Assembly: GCA_950295325.1 (NCBI GenBank) | Contig: OX485807.1 | Span: 25,455,666-25,519,665 of the forward strand | Length of the DNA stretch: 64,000 nt | Source of the DNA: Polytrichum commune | Lineage: Eukaryota; Streptophyta; Polytrichopsida; Polytrichales; Polytrichaceae | Reading direction: 5' to 3' | Part shown: in pieces, positions 48,741 to 60,010 of the stretch | How positions within the stretch are numbered: position 1 is the stretch's first letter | Layout: each line of letters opens with the position of its first letter | Translations under genes and position numbers: made by a program | Notes under the pieces: generated by a model | Databases searched by the model: none | Told to the model about the DNA's origin: nothing | Seen by the model: only the letters and a program-made list of their open reading frames with translations

Positions 48741-49361
48741 GTAAGTAGGAAACCCTCCACAAACCCACACGCACAAGGCATGTGCATAGAGGTTGGCCAA
48801 TGGACCTTATCAGGTCAGTGCACAACATCGACTTTTTTATCTTAATTTCTTTAATTTTATTAAAATTTTAAAATTTTTGGGTTGCTCATAAGAATATTGG
48901 AGATGGTGGAATCTCCTTGCTTACTTCAACATGCCATCTTGTTACAAAAACAAGTTCATCATATGGAATAGGAGAGGTTGTGTGAGGAAAGGTTATGGGT
49001 TTATCGATGCTAACTTGTTTGAAGTATGCATTCTATGAATAGATCTCTGTTGCGAGGTTTTACTATGTCAAACAATGTCAATGGTCTTGGCCAACCTTGG
49101 CTTTTAGTCTCTCAGTCATAGCAATGTCTTTGGCCATGAGATCCCAAAACAACTTTGGACTTGTGGAAAGTTGTCCACTTTTACAACATGGCCATTCTTC
49201 TCCAAACCTTTTAATAAACCTCCTCAGTACCTTGTATCCCACAAACCCTCTTGACTTATTTTAGGCTCACCACACAATAAACCTCAAATATTTGCACATG
49301 TTAATATTTTGAAGTAGCCAAGGCCTGACATTTTAACCCATATCTAGTAGATTCGTTATCA

Positions 49362-49400
<39 letters not shown>

Positions 49401-50707
49401 CTTGAACATGGATATATAGCCGAAGTGTTGGTATTTGAACCAACTAGTCTTGCATTGCCTTGAACAAGCAAAAAAAGAAGGATCATATTACCAATAGGAG
49501 GCGTCCCATGTAACACTTTGGAAGCACGATTGTCTTTTGGAATAGGGGGTTGGTCTAGACATTGTAATCCAACAATACTATGAAGTGGATTGAGGTGTAT
49601 TGGGTAAACTTCCAACATTCATTGTGATGGAACCCGCTTTGAAGTTGAATGTGAATTGTTAGGTTGACAGTATCAATATTGGCAAGAAAGTAGAATGCAC
49701 ATGTGGAGTATGGGCCCATTTTGGGGGATTGCCATATACGAGACAAAGACATGAAAAGAAAGAAAGAGCCAAATGACACGTGACATTGAAACCTCTCAAA
49801 CTTGGAAGATAACCTTCATAGGTTGCATTGCCAAACCTTGGTGCGTTGTTTGGGTCCCATGTTCATCAATGGCTAGGTCACAAACATGAAAACATCTCAG
49901 CATGCATGCTCCCAAGCTTTAACCATGAAGAGGAAGAAATACAAAAGGTAAGGAGGGTCAAAAACATTCTCAAAGGACTTGCTTTGTCAAGAAGGGCTTG
50001 ATGCTCGGTCTCGAAGAATCTCATGACAGAGGACACCATATCTAATTGTTTGAGCCTAGTGACTCACCCCTAAATGAGACTTCATATCCGAAATGCAAAA
50101 AGAATCTAACTACAAAGTTTTTTTTAAAAAAAAAAATCACTTATTTAAAAAGCAATATGATTGATTTCCCAAAGTACTAGTTTTCGAAGCAAAAATGAAG
50201 TGTTTTGCTATAAAGAAAATTTTATATGCTATAAAAGCACCTAAAGTACTAAAAAAGAGAGGAAATGATTTGATAATTATTGGAGTAGCAAACTCGGATT
50301 CGGGAAGAATCTCATGTTTTGGTAGTATAAAAAGGGAATTAGCCCAAAAATTGATACATGACCACGAGGATACCTTAAGATGTTAACCATGAAGGTCTTC
50401 CTGCCCCTAGGCTAAGAGGCTCCCAAGGACTCCTTCACTCACAACATTTTCCATGACAATGATGGTGATCATTTGACATGACCAATGTACATGCACAAAA
50501 AAAGAAGAAAAAGAAAGAAAAAGAAAAAGAAGTTGTGTTTAGAAATTCATAGCAAATTCTCACGGACTCCAAAGTAATATTGGAGTTTTGCTATGTACTC
50601 CCACAAACTTGCAAGTCCATTAGAGAGAGATGTACCCTATGGGATTTCAGAAACAAGTGAATGGAAGAGCCAACGCCATGGCAGGTGTTGGACCAACCTA
50701 CCTTTGT
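48741..50707. other. intergenic DNA
   Basis: No supported gene. (GA)n lies at 49361-49396, and AAAGAAGAAA-type purine runs at 50498-50531. Minus frames at 49301-49779 are unrecognised and cross the GA repeat. Confidence 0.45.
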
Positions 50708-50720
50708 TAGTATGAACACA

Positions 50721-51086
50721 AGGCACCACGGGCCTTGGCTTGGTGGTTAGGGCTCATGGCCCCCAATGAGGAGGTTGTGGGTTCTATTCCCCATGCCGGC
50801 GTGGTGCTCACTACCTTAGTCCACCCAACTATGGTGGGGGTCCTTGGACCTTGTTGTATGGGTACCTCAAAGCCCTTTGGGGGGATACCATGTCTGGTAT
50901 CTTCAAGGCACTAGTGGCTAGCTAGGAACTTGTATAGTGTGTCACTATAGTGTCCATCCTCGAAAGGGGAGAGTAGTATTGTCCCAATGTCCCCTTGTCC
51001 AGTGGGCATCGGGTCATTGGCATTACGAACGGACACTTTATTCACGCCGGCCCCTTGCTAAAAAGGGACCGGAGTTTCTATCTATC
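50721..51086 (+). mobile_element. complete tRNA-derived SINE (family E) with 13-bp target duplications
   Basis: TAGTATGAACACA occurs at 50708-50720 and 51087-51099, a perfect 13-bp direct repeat. The head has an A box TGGCTTGGTGG (50736-50746) and a B box GGTTCTATTCC (50780-50790), one mismatch from the Pol III consensus. The body includes GGGGGGATACCATGTCTGG, and the 3' tail is a short TCTATCTATC repeat. 366 bp, no ORF. The perfect duplications suggest recent insertion. It is unrelated in its body to SINEs C and D. Confidence 0.93.
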
Positions 51087-51234
51087 TAGTATGAACACAC
51101 TGTCCAGATTGCTACCTACCTTCATTATTGTTTTTCAAAAAATTTACTTGATTATACCATAAATCGTTATAGTGCTTGGCATCTCAGCTGATTCGCTGTA
51201 GTTCCCAAAACATGTGTCACCGGAGTATAAGTAG

Positions 51235-51435
51235 GATCTTATTTTTTATTTTTTATTTTTTTGAGACAAATGGCCGATATCCCAGCTCCAAAGCACAGGA
51301 GGTAGTTGACCACCTAGCAAGTTTTCTGTCAAGTAGAGAGGAGATTTCATAGCCGGGATTTGAACCGCCAACCTCTTCCTTGAGATTTGGGTATCTCTCC
51401 ACCATCATCCGGTAGTTTAAGGTCATCTCAGACCC
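51235..51435 (-). mobile_element. tRNA-derived SINE, family C, copy 3
   Basis: Read on minus: GGTCTGAGATGACCTTAAAC, GATGGTGGAGAGATACCC, B box GGTTCAAATCCCGGC, GAAATCTCCTCTCTACTTGA, and a tail of AAAAAATAAAAAATAAAA type. AAGTAG flanks at 51229-51234 and 51436-51441 are a likely target duplication. Confidence 0.85.
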
Positions 51436-52029
51436 AAGTAGAAATTAAAAATTTCAACAGGCAAAATTACGCATTCTATATTGATGTGATCTCTCTAGCC
51501 TTTTGAACCACGTGACCTATGCTCTCCAACTAATCTACACAGTCGATATAGAGAGGCTTACTAATCAGCTACACTAAATTGTCCTATTAAAGTAGAGGAG
51601 CCCATAACTAATCACTTGAGAGTTTCTACACCAAATCTAGAGAAATATAAGATGGTGCAATTATTCATTTGTAGGAAGATAGAGATAAGGAGGATTGCAA
51701 AAAACTTGGTATTTTTATTGCTTAAATTGAAATTATTGTAAAAAATTTAAGCCAAAAGATGGTCTGAACACATTTCAACCAATGTCTAGAGTCTATCATA
51801 AATTTTACTTGGTGGCATCTAACATTTCCACTAGAATATGGCGGTTGAGCGTCCTATATGGAAACTAACCCTTAGAAATTGTGAAACATGGAGCCTTATT
51901 TTAACCACCCACGAAAAGAAAGTACCAAAATAAGTCCTAGCTCGATCAAAATTATGGCACCATATAAATTCCTGATGGGTTCTTGATCAAGAATGGACAT
52001 TTCTACTCTAGTCAATGAATGGGGAGAAT

Positions 52030-52240
52030 TGACCGCTAGGTACAGATGAACCGGTTGGCTTTGAGAAATAACTGGTTGAAATTTAAGCCTTCATAATTAG
52101 CACCGGTCTTTATGAAATAATTTATGGAATATACCTCAAGCTAATAAAGAAAAAACCGAAAGATCACAACATATAATTGATTGGACTTGGAAACTCTAGA
52201 AATCTGATCGATTATGCCCAAAATTCTCATCGGACACTAC
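52030..52240 (+). repeat. family B repeat (no SINE)
   Basis: GCTAGGTACAGATGAACCGG, AAATAACTGGTTGAAATTTA, AAAACCGAAAGATCACAACA and GATCGATTATGCCC. The SINE C site is empty. Confidence 0.78.
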
Positions 52241-52304
52241 TGTTATTTTTGATGAAAAATAAATATGAAAATAAAATCTAGGCCATCCTAGTTACCTAGT
52301 CATG

Positions 52305-52560
52305 CTGGAAATAATGTGGGTCCAAGATTCCAAGTCTAATCCCAAGTCTTCCTACTGCCTTCCAATCAACACCTTGAGTATCGGTTCAAAGACAAACGTA
52401 GCGTAAATCATAAGTTTATTCACCAACATCAATCTCCTTCATAGATAGTTAATGTGGCACACACTAAGTTTCAAGTGTGGATTTGACGTGGGTTGAGAAT
52501 AAATATGGATCCTAGAGATTGTGACCCACATTAAGAGGACAATTTAGTGTAATTTTTTTT
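52305..52560 (+). repeat. family Q repeat, copy 2
   Basis: Diverged counterpart of 27200-27540; see the shared blocks there. Confidence 0.42.
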
Positions 52561-52977
52561 GGAGTGACTAGACTAACTTAAATAGGCTGATAAAGACCAA
52601 AGTGGACTTGGATCAACCACACACATGTATATATATATACAGTAACAAACTACAGAATAATCGGTGCTTATTTACATTGTCCATGATAAGTTTCGGTGGC
52701 CAAGCCTACCAGCTCTATTTTGACTTTCCCATCCTGTCTACAGTCTAACCTTGATAATGTCACACCATCCGTTTCACCAAAAAGAGTGATATAAACAAGG
52801 TGTGACATATTTGATAATGTCACATTTTGAAGTTTTGTGCATAATGTGATATTATCAAAAAAATAGGTAGAAAATCAAAATAAAATTACAATGTAAAAAA
52901 GAAAATAACAAATACGAGACTTCAATGTTTTTGAATGTAAAATCTAATTCAAAATTGTGAATAACAACAAGAGCACA

Positions 52978-54571
52978 TCATAATGTGTCATTGAGATCAG
53001 GTAAAGACCTCTCACTAGAGACAAAGAAGCTTCTAATGTCACATTGTTTTGTTGATGTTAAATGTGCAACACCAATTCTAATGAGTTTGTCATGGATTTT
53101 TTCCATTCCTAACAACTCCAGAGTGTTGAAAATCTGAGAACCTTGGCTAGCCATAAAATTCAAAACATCTTTAGCATATTTTGTGCATCGCTTAGCTTCA
53201 CTACTTTAGACTCATCATCACTGCTATCAACAGTCAATGGGTCTACTTCCATGGAATTAGGAACCTGTTCGCCATCTTGCACTAATTGCACAAGCTCCTC
53301 AGTAGAATATTCCACCTCAAAATCATCTTCACCTTCCATGTTTATGTACTCCAAAGGACAAAGCTTTTCTACAAGCTTGCCTTCGACATCCAAACCCAAA
53401 TTCAATGCAGCGATGAGATTGCCCAATTCCAAGGCTGCTTCCTCCATTTTGGACTTCATACGTTCATCAAAATTGTTGATATTTGCATTCCACTCTGTAG
53501 GCAATATGGCGGACTTTCTCCAACAATTTCTAATGGTTTGATCATCTAATTCATGCCATGCCGCCACACACCATAGCATAGCTTGAAATAGATCAACATT
53601 CAGTTTCCCCAAATCTTCATTTGAGTTGTTATCAATTTGTTGCAAAGTCTAGGCAACAAGCTTGCGCTTATAGCACATTTTGAATGCTGCAATCACTCCT
53701 TGATCCAAAGGCTAAACAACTGAAGTCACATTTGGTGAAAGGAACAAGATAGTGATATGGGGTGCAAGCACGGTAAAGTGGACAACTCCTGATCCCTGCC
53801 TAGTGTTAAGTGAAAGTGATTCAATTTTATGTAATATTAACTTTGAATTTTGTGAAGAAATAAACCATAGACATTTTAAAACATCTTGATCTACAAAGCC
53901 AAGAAATTTATGATGACAAAAAGAATTCCAAGAAAAGTCTACCTATTTTAGAAGACGGTACAAGTGGCGTGCAAGTAGGTGATATTGAATAAGTGACTGT
54001 CTAAAATTTATTTAAAATATGATAAAATTACATTAAATTGATGGTTTTTTACAAAGTTTTTTGGTGATGCCCTCAAGTAGATAATGAATTCAAGGAATAT
54101 AAAAAAAAATTCTAACTTCAAAATAGTTAAGGTCATGAAATCTACATCCAAAACCAGACTCAACCATTTGTTTTTTAGCATCACTTTTGATGCTAAGTAT
54201 TGAAGATCTCAACTTGATATTCTACATTTGAGTATTTAACACAACAATAGAGGTCATTATAAAAAAATTCCAATTTAAATAACTCTTTGTTACTACTTTT
54301 AGGCCTTTGACCAAAAAAATTATGGTTTTAGTATACCAGAGCACTTTTTTGGTCCACTTTACCATGCTTGCACCCTATGGGAGAGTACAAAAGCATTAAA
54401 CCCATCTATAACTTTCTTGACCTCACCATGAATATCATGGCTTCCTTCATTATCCATAATAATGCAAATCTTTCTCTCTTTCATTGATGCCATTCTTCGG
54501 TTCTCACTCTTCACCCAATGTGTAAAACCATCACCATTCATCCAAGTTGAATTGTTAGAATAGCATTGCAT
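52978..54571 (-). pseudogene. pogo/Tigger-type transposase pseudogene, split by a MITE
   Basis: On minus, 54571-54379 encodes STWMNGDGFTHWV and CIIMDNEGSHD, the second catalytic Asp region of DDE_1 transposases. After the 617-bp MITE the frame resumes with LFLSPNVTSVV, a stop in place of Gln, then PLDQGVIAAFKMCYKRKL, the pogo hallmark. The frame from 53645 to 53160 carries DDQTIRNCWRKSAIL, also typical, and an acidic tail. A frameshift near 53170 passes to NFMASQGSQIF and the end near 52978. The first catalytic Asp and the CENP-B-like HTH are absent. Confidence 0.88.
53759..54375 (+). mobile_element. MITE family I, copy 2, inserted in the pogo transposase (TAT duplication)
   Basis: The left end GGGGTGCAAGCACGGTAAAG and the reverse complement of the right end, GGGTGCAAGCATGGTAAAG, both continue to TGGAC. 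TAT lies at 53756-53758 and 54376-54378. Removing the element and one TAT restores the host transposase frame, which confirms the boundaries. A 3-bp duplication points to PIF/Harbinger-type mobilisation. No ORF. Confidence 0.92.
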
Positions 54572-55046
54572 TTATCACAGGGGCGGCGCATGACCCTTTC
54601 GGCTACTACAATCTGTCCATCCAACCATCACATACAATCCATCCATACTTGGTATTATCACATTTACACTACGGATTTTGGAAAAAAATAGTGACATTAC
54701 CAAGGGTGATAGGGATAATAACGAGGGAGTTTTACACTATGAAAATCGGTTTCAAACTTTTAGGTGACAATATCAAGGTGTTCTATTAACAAGGGTGACA
54801 TTATCAAGGTTAGACTGTAGTAAAATCTACTTAAGGTAACGCATGCGGGCATGTATATAAAGGCCAACGGCACACTTCTCAACTCCACATACACTTTTGG
54901 CTGTTGGAAATGATTGCAAAGCATCTCATCCAATTAGCAATTGTGAATCAAGAAGATTGTCATTTCAAGTGTCAGATTTAGAGATGAGATTCGAAAGTGA
55001 TAAGAGGTCCAAGTATAGATTAGTTTTGGTCTTTAGGCAATCACAT

Positions 55047-55473
55047 AAGGTAGAAAAACCATGACCCGTTGGTATTACTACCCTCTAGCCGTGCACTAGA
55101 CCGCTGTCATACTGTTGAAGTGCCGTTTCTAAAACCGATCATGGCTCGGCGGCGACTTCAATGCGTGTGCACTTAGTGTAGCCAATGGGAGTCAAGTGTT
55201 AATGTACTCATGAGGTCACCGATTTAGGCGATGTTCTGTATGGAAATGCGGAGTACCGTGTTCGGTGTAGGGAGAATCTAGTGAACGAGTAGAGGTTTGG
55301 ACAACTTTCCACTTTGAAAATTGTAGCACTTTTTTGTATAGGGCAGAAAAATATGAAACAACTTGCATTCTTCATGAATCCTTCTCGTCTATCTTGGGAA
55401 ATTATCTCATGATTGTTAGATCGGATCTTCAATGCGAATCACCTTATTTTCACCGGTTATGGTATTTCTAATT
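55047..55473 (-). mobile_element. MITE family G, copy 2 (reversed relative to copy 1)
   Basis: Ends AAGGTAGAAAAACCATGACC and GGTATTTCTAATT enclose an interior matching copy 1 reversed: GTGCACTAGACCGC, GTGCACTTAGTGTAGCCAAT, GTACCGTGTTCGGTGTAGGG and GAAACAACTTGCATTCTTCA. No target duplication recognised. Confidence 0.8.
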
Positions 55474-55489
55474 AGGTTAGGTCCTCCCA

Positions 55490-55620
55490 ATTATGTTATA
55501 GTACTGAGCTTATGTTGACGTACTTATTTGGAGCACATAGTCCAATCTCATAGTTAAATGCGTCATTTTGGTGTTCATTTTTAACTATGAGTCTTGCCAT
55601 TTAAATATGGTGTGTGTAAA
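55490..55620 (+). repeat. family A repeat, 3' fragment
   Basis: GGTCCTCCCAATTATGTTAT, GAGCACATAGTCCAATCTCA and CATTTTGGTGTTCATTTTTA follow the family A order. Confidence 0.6.
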
Positions 55621-55911
55621 ACACGAGTGTTCAATTAAGGCATGCATATCTTTGATGTGCCTCAATAACCGCTCTTCTCAATCGGATGCTTATATTTCAA
55701 TGGCTTATGGCAAGCTTTGTAGTTGAGAACAAACACTAGAAAGATGTTTTTAATAATGAGATGAGGTTGGACTATGATTGGACAATGTGCTCAAATTATA
55801 GACATCATCATAGATTCAATAATAAACACAACTGGGAGGGATCTATGTGATCACTTAGAAATAAAGAGAATTCTTACCTTGTCCTCCCCATAACTTTTGC
55901 ATCCCAACTTT

Positions 55912-56143
55912 GCCGAGAGGGAATTGTTGCACATGAGCTTACCTCTCATTCAACCAACATAAAAACCTGGCCCCCCTCTAGGTTGTGTCTTATTCATTGC
56001 AAGTGACTTGGACTAGGCCATTAATTGGGAGTTTTTGAAGCTAATTCTTGTGTCAAATCAACCAAAACAAGTAATTGTTGGACTACATGCTATTTCAAGA
56101 CTTTTGTGTTGGATGAATGAGAGGTACACTCGCATGCGATAAT
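55912..56143 (+). mobile_element. family K foldback MITE (about 230 bp)
   Basis: Left end GAGAGGGAATTGTTGCACAT then GCTTACCTCTCATTCAACCA; right end TTTTGTGTTGGATGAATGAG then AGGTACACTCGCATGCGATA. The termini pair over about 45 bases. The interior includes GACTTGGACTAGGCCATTAA and TGTCAAATCAACC. Target duplication not established. Confidence 0.75.
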
Positions 56144-57554
56144 TCACTATGATCCCCAACTCCAATGTAAGAACTTTGAATTGACAAGTTGCATGACTCA
56201 CAACTGCTAGCCCGATAATGCAATTTCCAATTTGATACGACCATTAAAATTCTATGTGGAGTTGGAAATGTCCACATCTATTGGTTCGTCCAAAGTGTGT
56301 TATTTAACTAACTGCTTTGATTTAGTGTGGGTGACAATATCCTTCAACAACCCATGTAAATGATTTTGTAGGTGGCAACCATGCATAAGGGGTCTTTTTT
56401 TAGGGGGGGATGCTCTTCTTTGAGAGTTGGAGCCATGTGCATGCAAGACCCTTTATGAAACACCCCTACATCAAAAAAAATTATGACAGTGAAGGAGATT
56501 GTGCATATACATCATAGACTACATAATAGTCTCATTTATGTATGTGAAAATTTTGACATTCCAGAGGAAATTGTGTCAATTACGTATGCACATGTACACA
56601 AATGGAGGAAAAAATGATATTCCTTGGATATATGCTCATGAATCACTTTGTATTGACAAAGACATTGAAGTGTGATGTTGGCAGAATACATGTACATCGC
56701 CTTATGGATTAGCACTTATGAACTTTTAAGGGCATAAGCTACATCTAGGTGATATAAAATCTTCTTGTGTGAAACCTTGAGGGGGCCTTAGGGTATAATG
56801 AGGCTTCTCCCCCAAAGTCATCATACTGTATTCATTCATACAAAATTAGGTGAAATAATACCCCTCCCATTTCTATACATGTAAGCCAAATTACAATCAA
56901 ATACCTTTGTACACCCATGTGGTTATTGTATGTCCACGCCACTCTAATCAACATGACACATCAATTTCAAGGCCACGCCAAAAAAAGGAACAGTGGTGAA
57001 TAGACTAGCTTAGTTAAGACATGTAATAACCAAATTGGGCTAAGGGTGGCACTAAAATTGGTGTACGTGATATGGTGGGACACTGGTATGATCAGACAGA
57101 GATGGCTACCTAGACCCCAAAAAAAGAAGGAAAAAAACGTCCTTCTCAACCTTTAGAGCATTACGTGAGTCAATGATAAATATAATATGGACCACAATAA
57201 GTGAGGTGTGTAGTGTGTAGTTTGCGAAATACTATGGAGTGTTTACTTGTCCGCATCCATCCATGAGAAGTATTGGTGGCCAACCAGCCTCTCTATTTTG
57301 GCATTTACTGTCACTTTTGTTACTACTGGCAGTGTACCTAGCTCAGAAAGTTGGTGTGTTGTTGCTTCTTGGTTAGGTGTCCCACTATTAAGTGGGAGTT
57401 AATGTAAACCCTGGTCTTTTGACACACAGGAGACTGCGAATTGCAATGAGAATGTGGCTTCCCCCACTCTTCTTCCAGTGCGATCGAAGCACCTTTTTTT
57501 TTAAAAAAAAAAGTTAAAAAAAAGTTAAAAAAAAGTACTCACCACTGCTTGGGA
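56144..57554. other. intergenic DNA
   Basis: No supported gene. Short A-rich runs at 57502-57535 repeat AAAAAAAGTT. Nothing else could be bounded. Confidence 0.5.
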
Positions 57555-57787
57555 AGAACCGGCAGTTAGTTAGAGATGAACCGGATGAGTTTGAGAAATA
57601 ATAACCGGTTGAAGTTGGAGACTTGAGGAGAATTACTGATCACTTTAGAGGAATCTATAGAAGAATATACCTCAAATGAATGAAAGCAGAACCAGAAGAT
57701 TATGTCAACATGTAACCAGTTGGATTTAGAAATCACTAGCACCTGGACCGACTATGCCCAAAAAATTTAACTTCCCGGGCAGTGATA
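57555..57787 (+). repeat. family B repeat leading into a tandem array
   Basis: AGAACCGGCAGTTAGTTAGA through ATAACCGGTTGAAGTTGGAG, GATTATGTCAACATGTAACC and TTCCCGGGCAGTG. The SINE C site is empty. Its last ~80 bases are the first part of each 221-bp tandem unit that follows. Confidence 0.82.
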
Positions 57788-58366
57788 CCCACTTCAAACT
57801 TTTTCAGGCTTGCGTCTGCTGCTTGGATCAAGCAAGGGTCCTGCAGCTGGTGACCCTTGGGCAGCTCAGCAATCATTTTTGTGCCCAAATACTTTTTGAA
57901 AAAGTATGCCTGAATGAGAGTTTCATAAAAATGTAACCGGTTGGATTTAGAAATCACTAGCATCTAGACCGACTATGCCCAAGAAATTTAACTTCCCGGG
58001 CAGTGATACCCACTACAAACTTTTTCAGGCTTGCGTCTGCCGCTTGGATCAAGCAGGGGTCCTGCAGATCGTGAACCTTGGGCAGCTCAACAATCATTTT
58101 TGTACCCAAATACTTTTTGAAAAAGTATGCCTGAATGAGAGTTTCATAAAAATGTAACCGGTTGGATTTAGAAATCACTAGCATCTAGACCGACTATGCC
58201 CAAGAACTTCCCGGGCAGTGATACCCACTACAAACTTTTTCAGGCTTGCATCTGCCGCTTGGATCAAGCAGGGGTCCTGCAGATTGTGAACCTTGGGCAG
58301 CTCAACAATCATTTTTGTACCCAAATACTTTTTAAAAAAGTATGCCTGAATGAGAGTTTCATAAAA
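57710..58366 (+). repeat. 221-bp tandem array, three copies, with a coding-like segment
   Basis: Units start ATGTAACC at 57710, 57931 and 58152, a period of 221 with the last slightly shorter. Each is about 78 bases of family B 3' end plus about 143 bases not found in other B copies. On minus the latter reads without stops as FYETLIQAYFFKKYLGTKMI, then ELPK, LQDPCLIQAADASLKKF and VGITARE, in units 1 and 2. I do not recognise the protein. Unit differences include several amino-acid changes, so no coding constraint is evident. Confidence 0.9.
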
Positions 58367-58440
58367 ATTTCATGAGATTTTTATTTGTTTTTGTTTTTTT
58401 CACTCTGTGATAGGCTGCATTGGCCACAAATCCCACATTT

Positions 58441-58591
58441 GAGTACACCTGACCTTCAAGACCTGAAATTTGATATATTTACACACACACACATCCACTT
58501 CTGCTCATAAATAAGTGATTGACTAGATTTTTCTTACAAGCGGAAGTGGACGTATATATTGGATTTCGGGTCTTGAAGGTGAGGTGCACTC
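58441..58591 (+). repeat. inverted repeat of about 50-60 bp arms
   Basis: GAGTACACCTGACCTTCAAG, ACCTGAAATTTGATATAT and CATCCACTTC (58441-58501) pair with GAAGTGGACGTATATATTGG, ATTTCGGGTCTTGAAGGTGA and GGTGCACTC (58543-58591). The right arm sequence also stands alone at 36353-36405. This suggests a foldback element or two elements in opposite orientation. Confidence 0.75.
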
Positions 58592-58902
58592 CATATAGGA
58601 TTCATGGAGCCCATCACAAAGTGAAAGGCAAGAAATTTCTCTTGAAACTCTCATTTTGGAAAAAAAGAAAAGAAAAGAAAAACAAATTGTTGGGTTGCCT
58701 AGGGATTGTGGGGCAGGGGACTTGTGCTTGATCCATGCAATTTTGATCCCGCCCTAAAAAAAAAGCTTATGGGAGGTATCTCATCGTCTGCCCATGTTGA
58801 GGACCAATTCATTCCAATTAAATAACAGTATATGAATTCAAAGTCTATGATGCTGTTAATAACGTCACATCTCCTAAAATGATTATATCTAGGTGGTACA
58901 AC

Positions 58903-59143
58903 CGGGAGAGAGGGAATTATTGACCTCTCACCCATCCAATATAGAAACGTGACCCCCTACAGGTTCGATGTCAATTCATCTCAACTGAACTTGACTAGAC
59001 TAATTCGGAGTCTTTAAAACTGGCTCCGGTGTCAAATCAACTATAAAAAAAACCAACCTCTCCAAATTACATACTACTTCAGAAATTTTACGTTGGATGA
59101 ATGGGAGGTACGCTCGTATACAATAATTCCCTCTCCATTGAAG
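58903..59143 (+). mobile_element. family K foldback MITE (about 240 bp)
   Basis: Left end GAGAGAGGGAATTATTG then CCTCTCACCCATCCAATAT; right end TTACGTTGGATGAATGGGAG then GTACGCTCGTATACAATAAT and TCCCTCTCC. The interior has TTGACTAGACTAATTCGGAG, shared with the 9610-9855 MITE. The left end lacks about 12 bases present on the right. Confidence 0.78.
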
Positions 59144-59665
59144 ACTTCACTACAATTTCACCTACTCTCCATGAATGAGTTCACGTAGACACCCCAAACT
59201 CCCTAGCCCTTACGGGAGGTGCAGCAAAACAACATAATATAAAAACTAGGTACACCTTTGACTGAAGAAGCTTGCGTTGAATGGTGGTCCTCATTATCTT
59301 ACGTACCTTAGAATGGAAGTGCGATATCTAATAATATGCGATAACCTACTTCACCAACCCGCAATTAACTTTCCCAAGGCCACGGAAACGGAGAGTGTTT
59401 GCTTTGATTTTTTTTTCATCAACCTGTAAGTTAAGTGGTAAAGTGGAGGGGAATGGACGTGAAACCAAGTGTAATTAGGTGAGCCATTAATGGTGTTTGT
59501 AGCTTGAGTACTTATTAATCTGGGTACTCTCGATAATCATTGATTGCCCCATTCAGGCGTAACTTAATTGAGCAGCTTGAATGTCACTCTCTTCCATCAT
59601 GTAAGCTTCACACTTGGCACTCTCTGCACACTCGCCTTTAGATGCCATTCATTCTTAGGGCTCCC
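59144..59665. other. intergenic DNA
   Basis: Carries at 59185-59207 a degenerate copy, reversed, of the terminal motif of the 9610-9855 MITE (CACCCCAAACTCCCTAGCC). No gene. Confidence 0.45.
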
Positions 59666-59710
59666 CCCCCCTCCCCCCCTCCCTCCCTCCCTCCCTCCCT
59701 CCCTTCCTCA
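59666..59710 (+). repeat. C-rich (CCCT)n tract
   Basis: Runs of C separated by single T, ending in regular CCCT units. A pyrimidine-only stretch. Confidence 0.9.
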
Positions 59711-59714
59711 CTGC

Positions 59715-60010
59715 CCCTTTTGGCAGTAAGATAGATAAGGGGTCTTAAATGGTTACCTATTCCAACTAGGCCCACTTCTCCTCGTAGGCTTTCGAAACAC
59801 ACGATCGAGCACGAGCCGGTTAGCAAAGCGACTAGACCATAGCCACTTCCCTCATAGTTTTCGGAGCTCGTATGATTATCTTATTTGTTATCAAAGATTC
59901 GTTATCAAAGTGAAGAATTCATGTGTTCATTAAATGGTCGTAGTGCCTGGGTAAGACATTTGGACGTAATCGGTCGAAATTCTGGTGTTTTTTTCAAGTC
60001 CATCTCGACC
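59715..60010. repeat. family A fragment followed by a reversed family B end
   Basis: 59715-59945 has family A words (CCCACTTCTCCTCGTAGG, GGAGCTCGTATGATTATCTT, GTTATCAAAGTGAAGAATTC). 59946-60010 is the reverse of the family B 3' end (TTTGGACGTAATCGGTCGAA, TTCAAGTCCATCTCGACCG). Confidence 0.65.

Larger units (their letters stand above)
52741..54817 (-). mobile_element. pogo-like DNA transposon (2.08 kb), inactive
   Basis: Both ends read CAGTCTAACCTTGATAATGT inward, then CAC, giving 23 bp of perfect inverted repeat, with TA outside each (52739-52740 and 54818-54819). Imperfect subterminal copies of TTGATAATGTCAC lie near 52812. The interior holds a minus-strand pogo/Tigger transposase remnant, itself split by MITE I (53759-54375). 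The N-terminal DNA-binding half is missing. Confidence 0.88.

Noticed and set aside
50730-50795. tRNA gene
   Set aside because: A and B boxes are present but the sequence cannot fold as a tRNA acceptor stem and sits inside a SINE with target duplications. The B boxes near 14305, 32268, 32650, 33580 and 51360 are also in SINEs.
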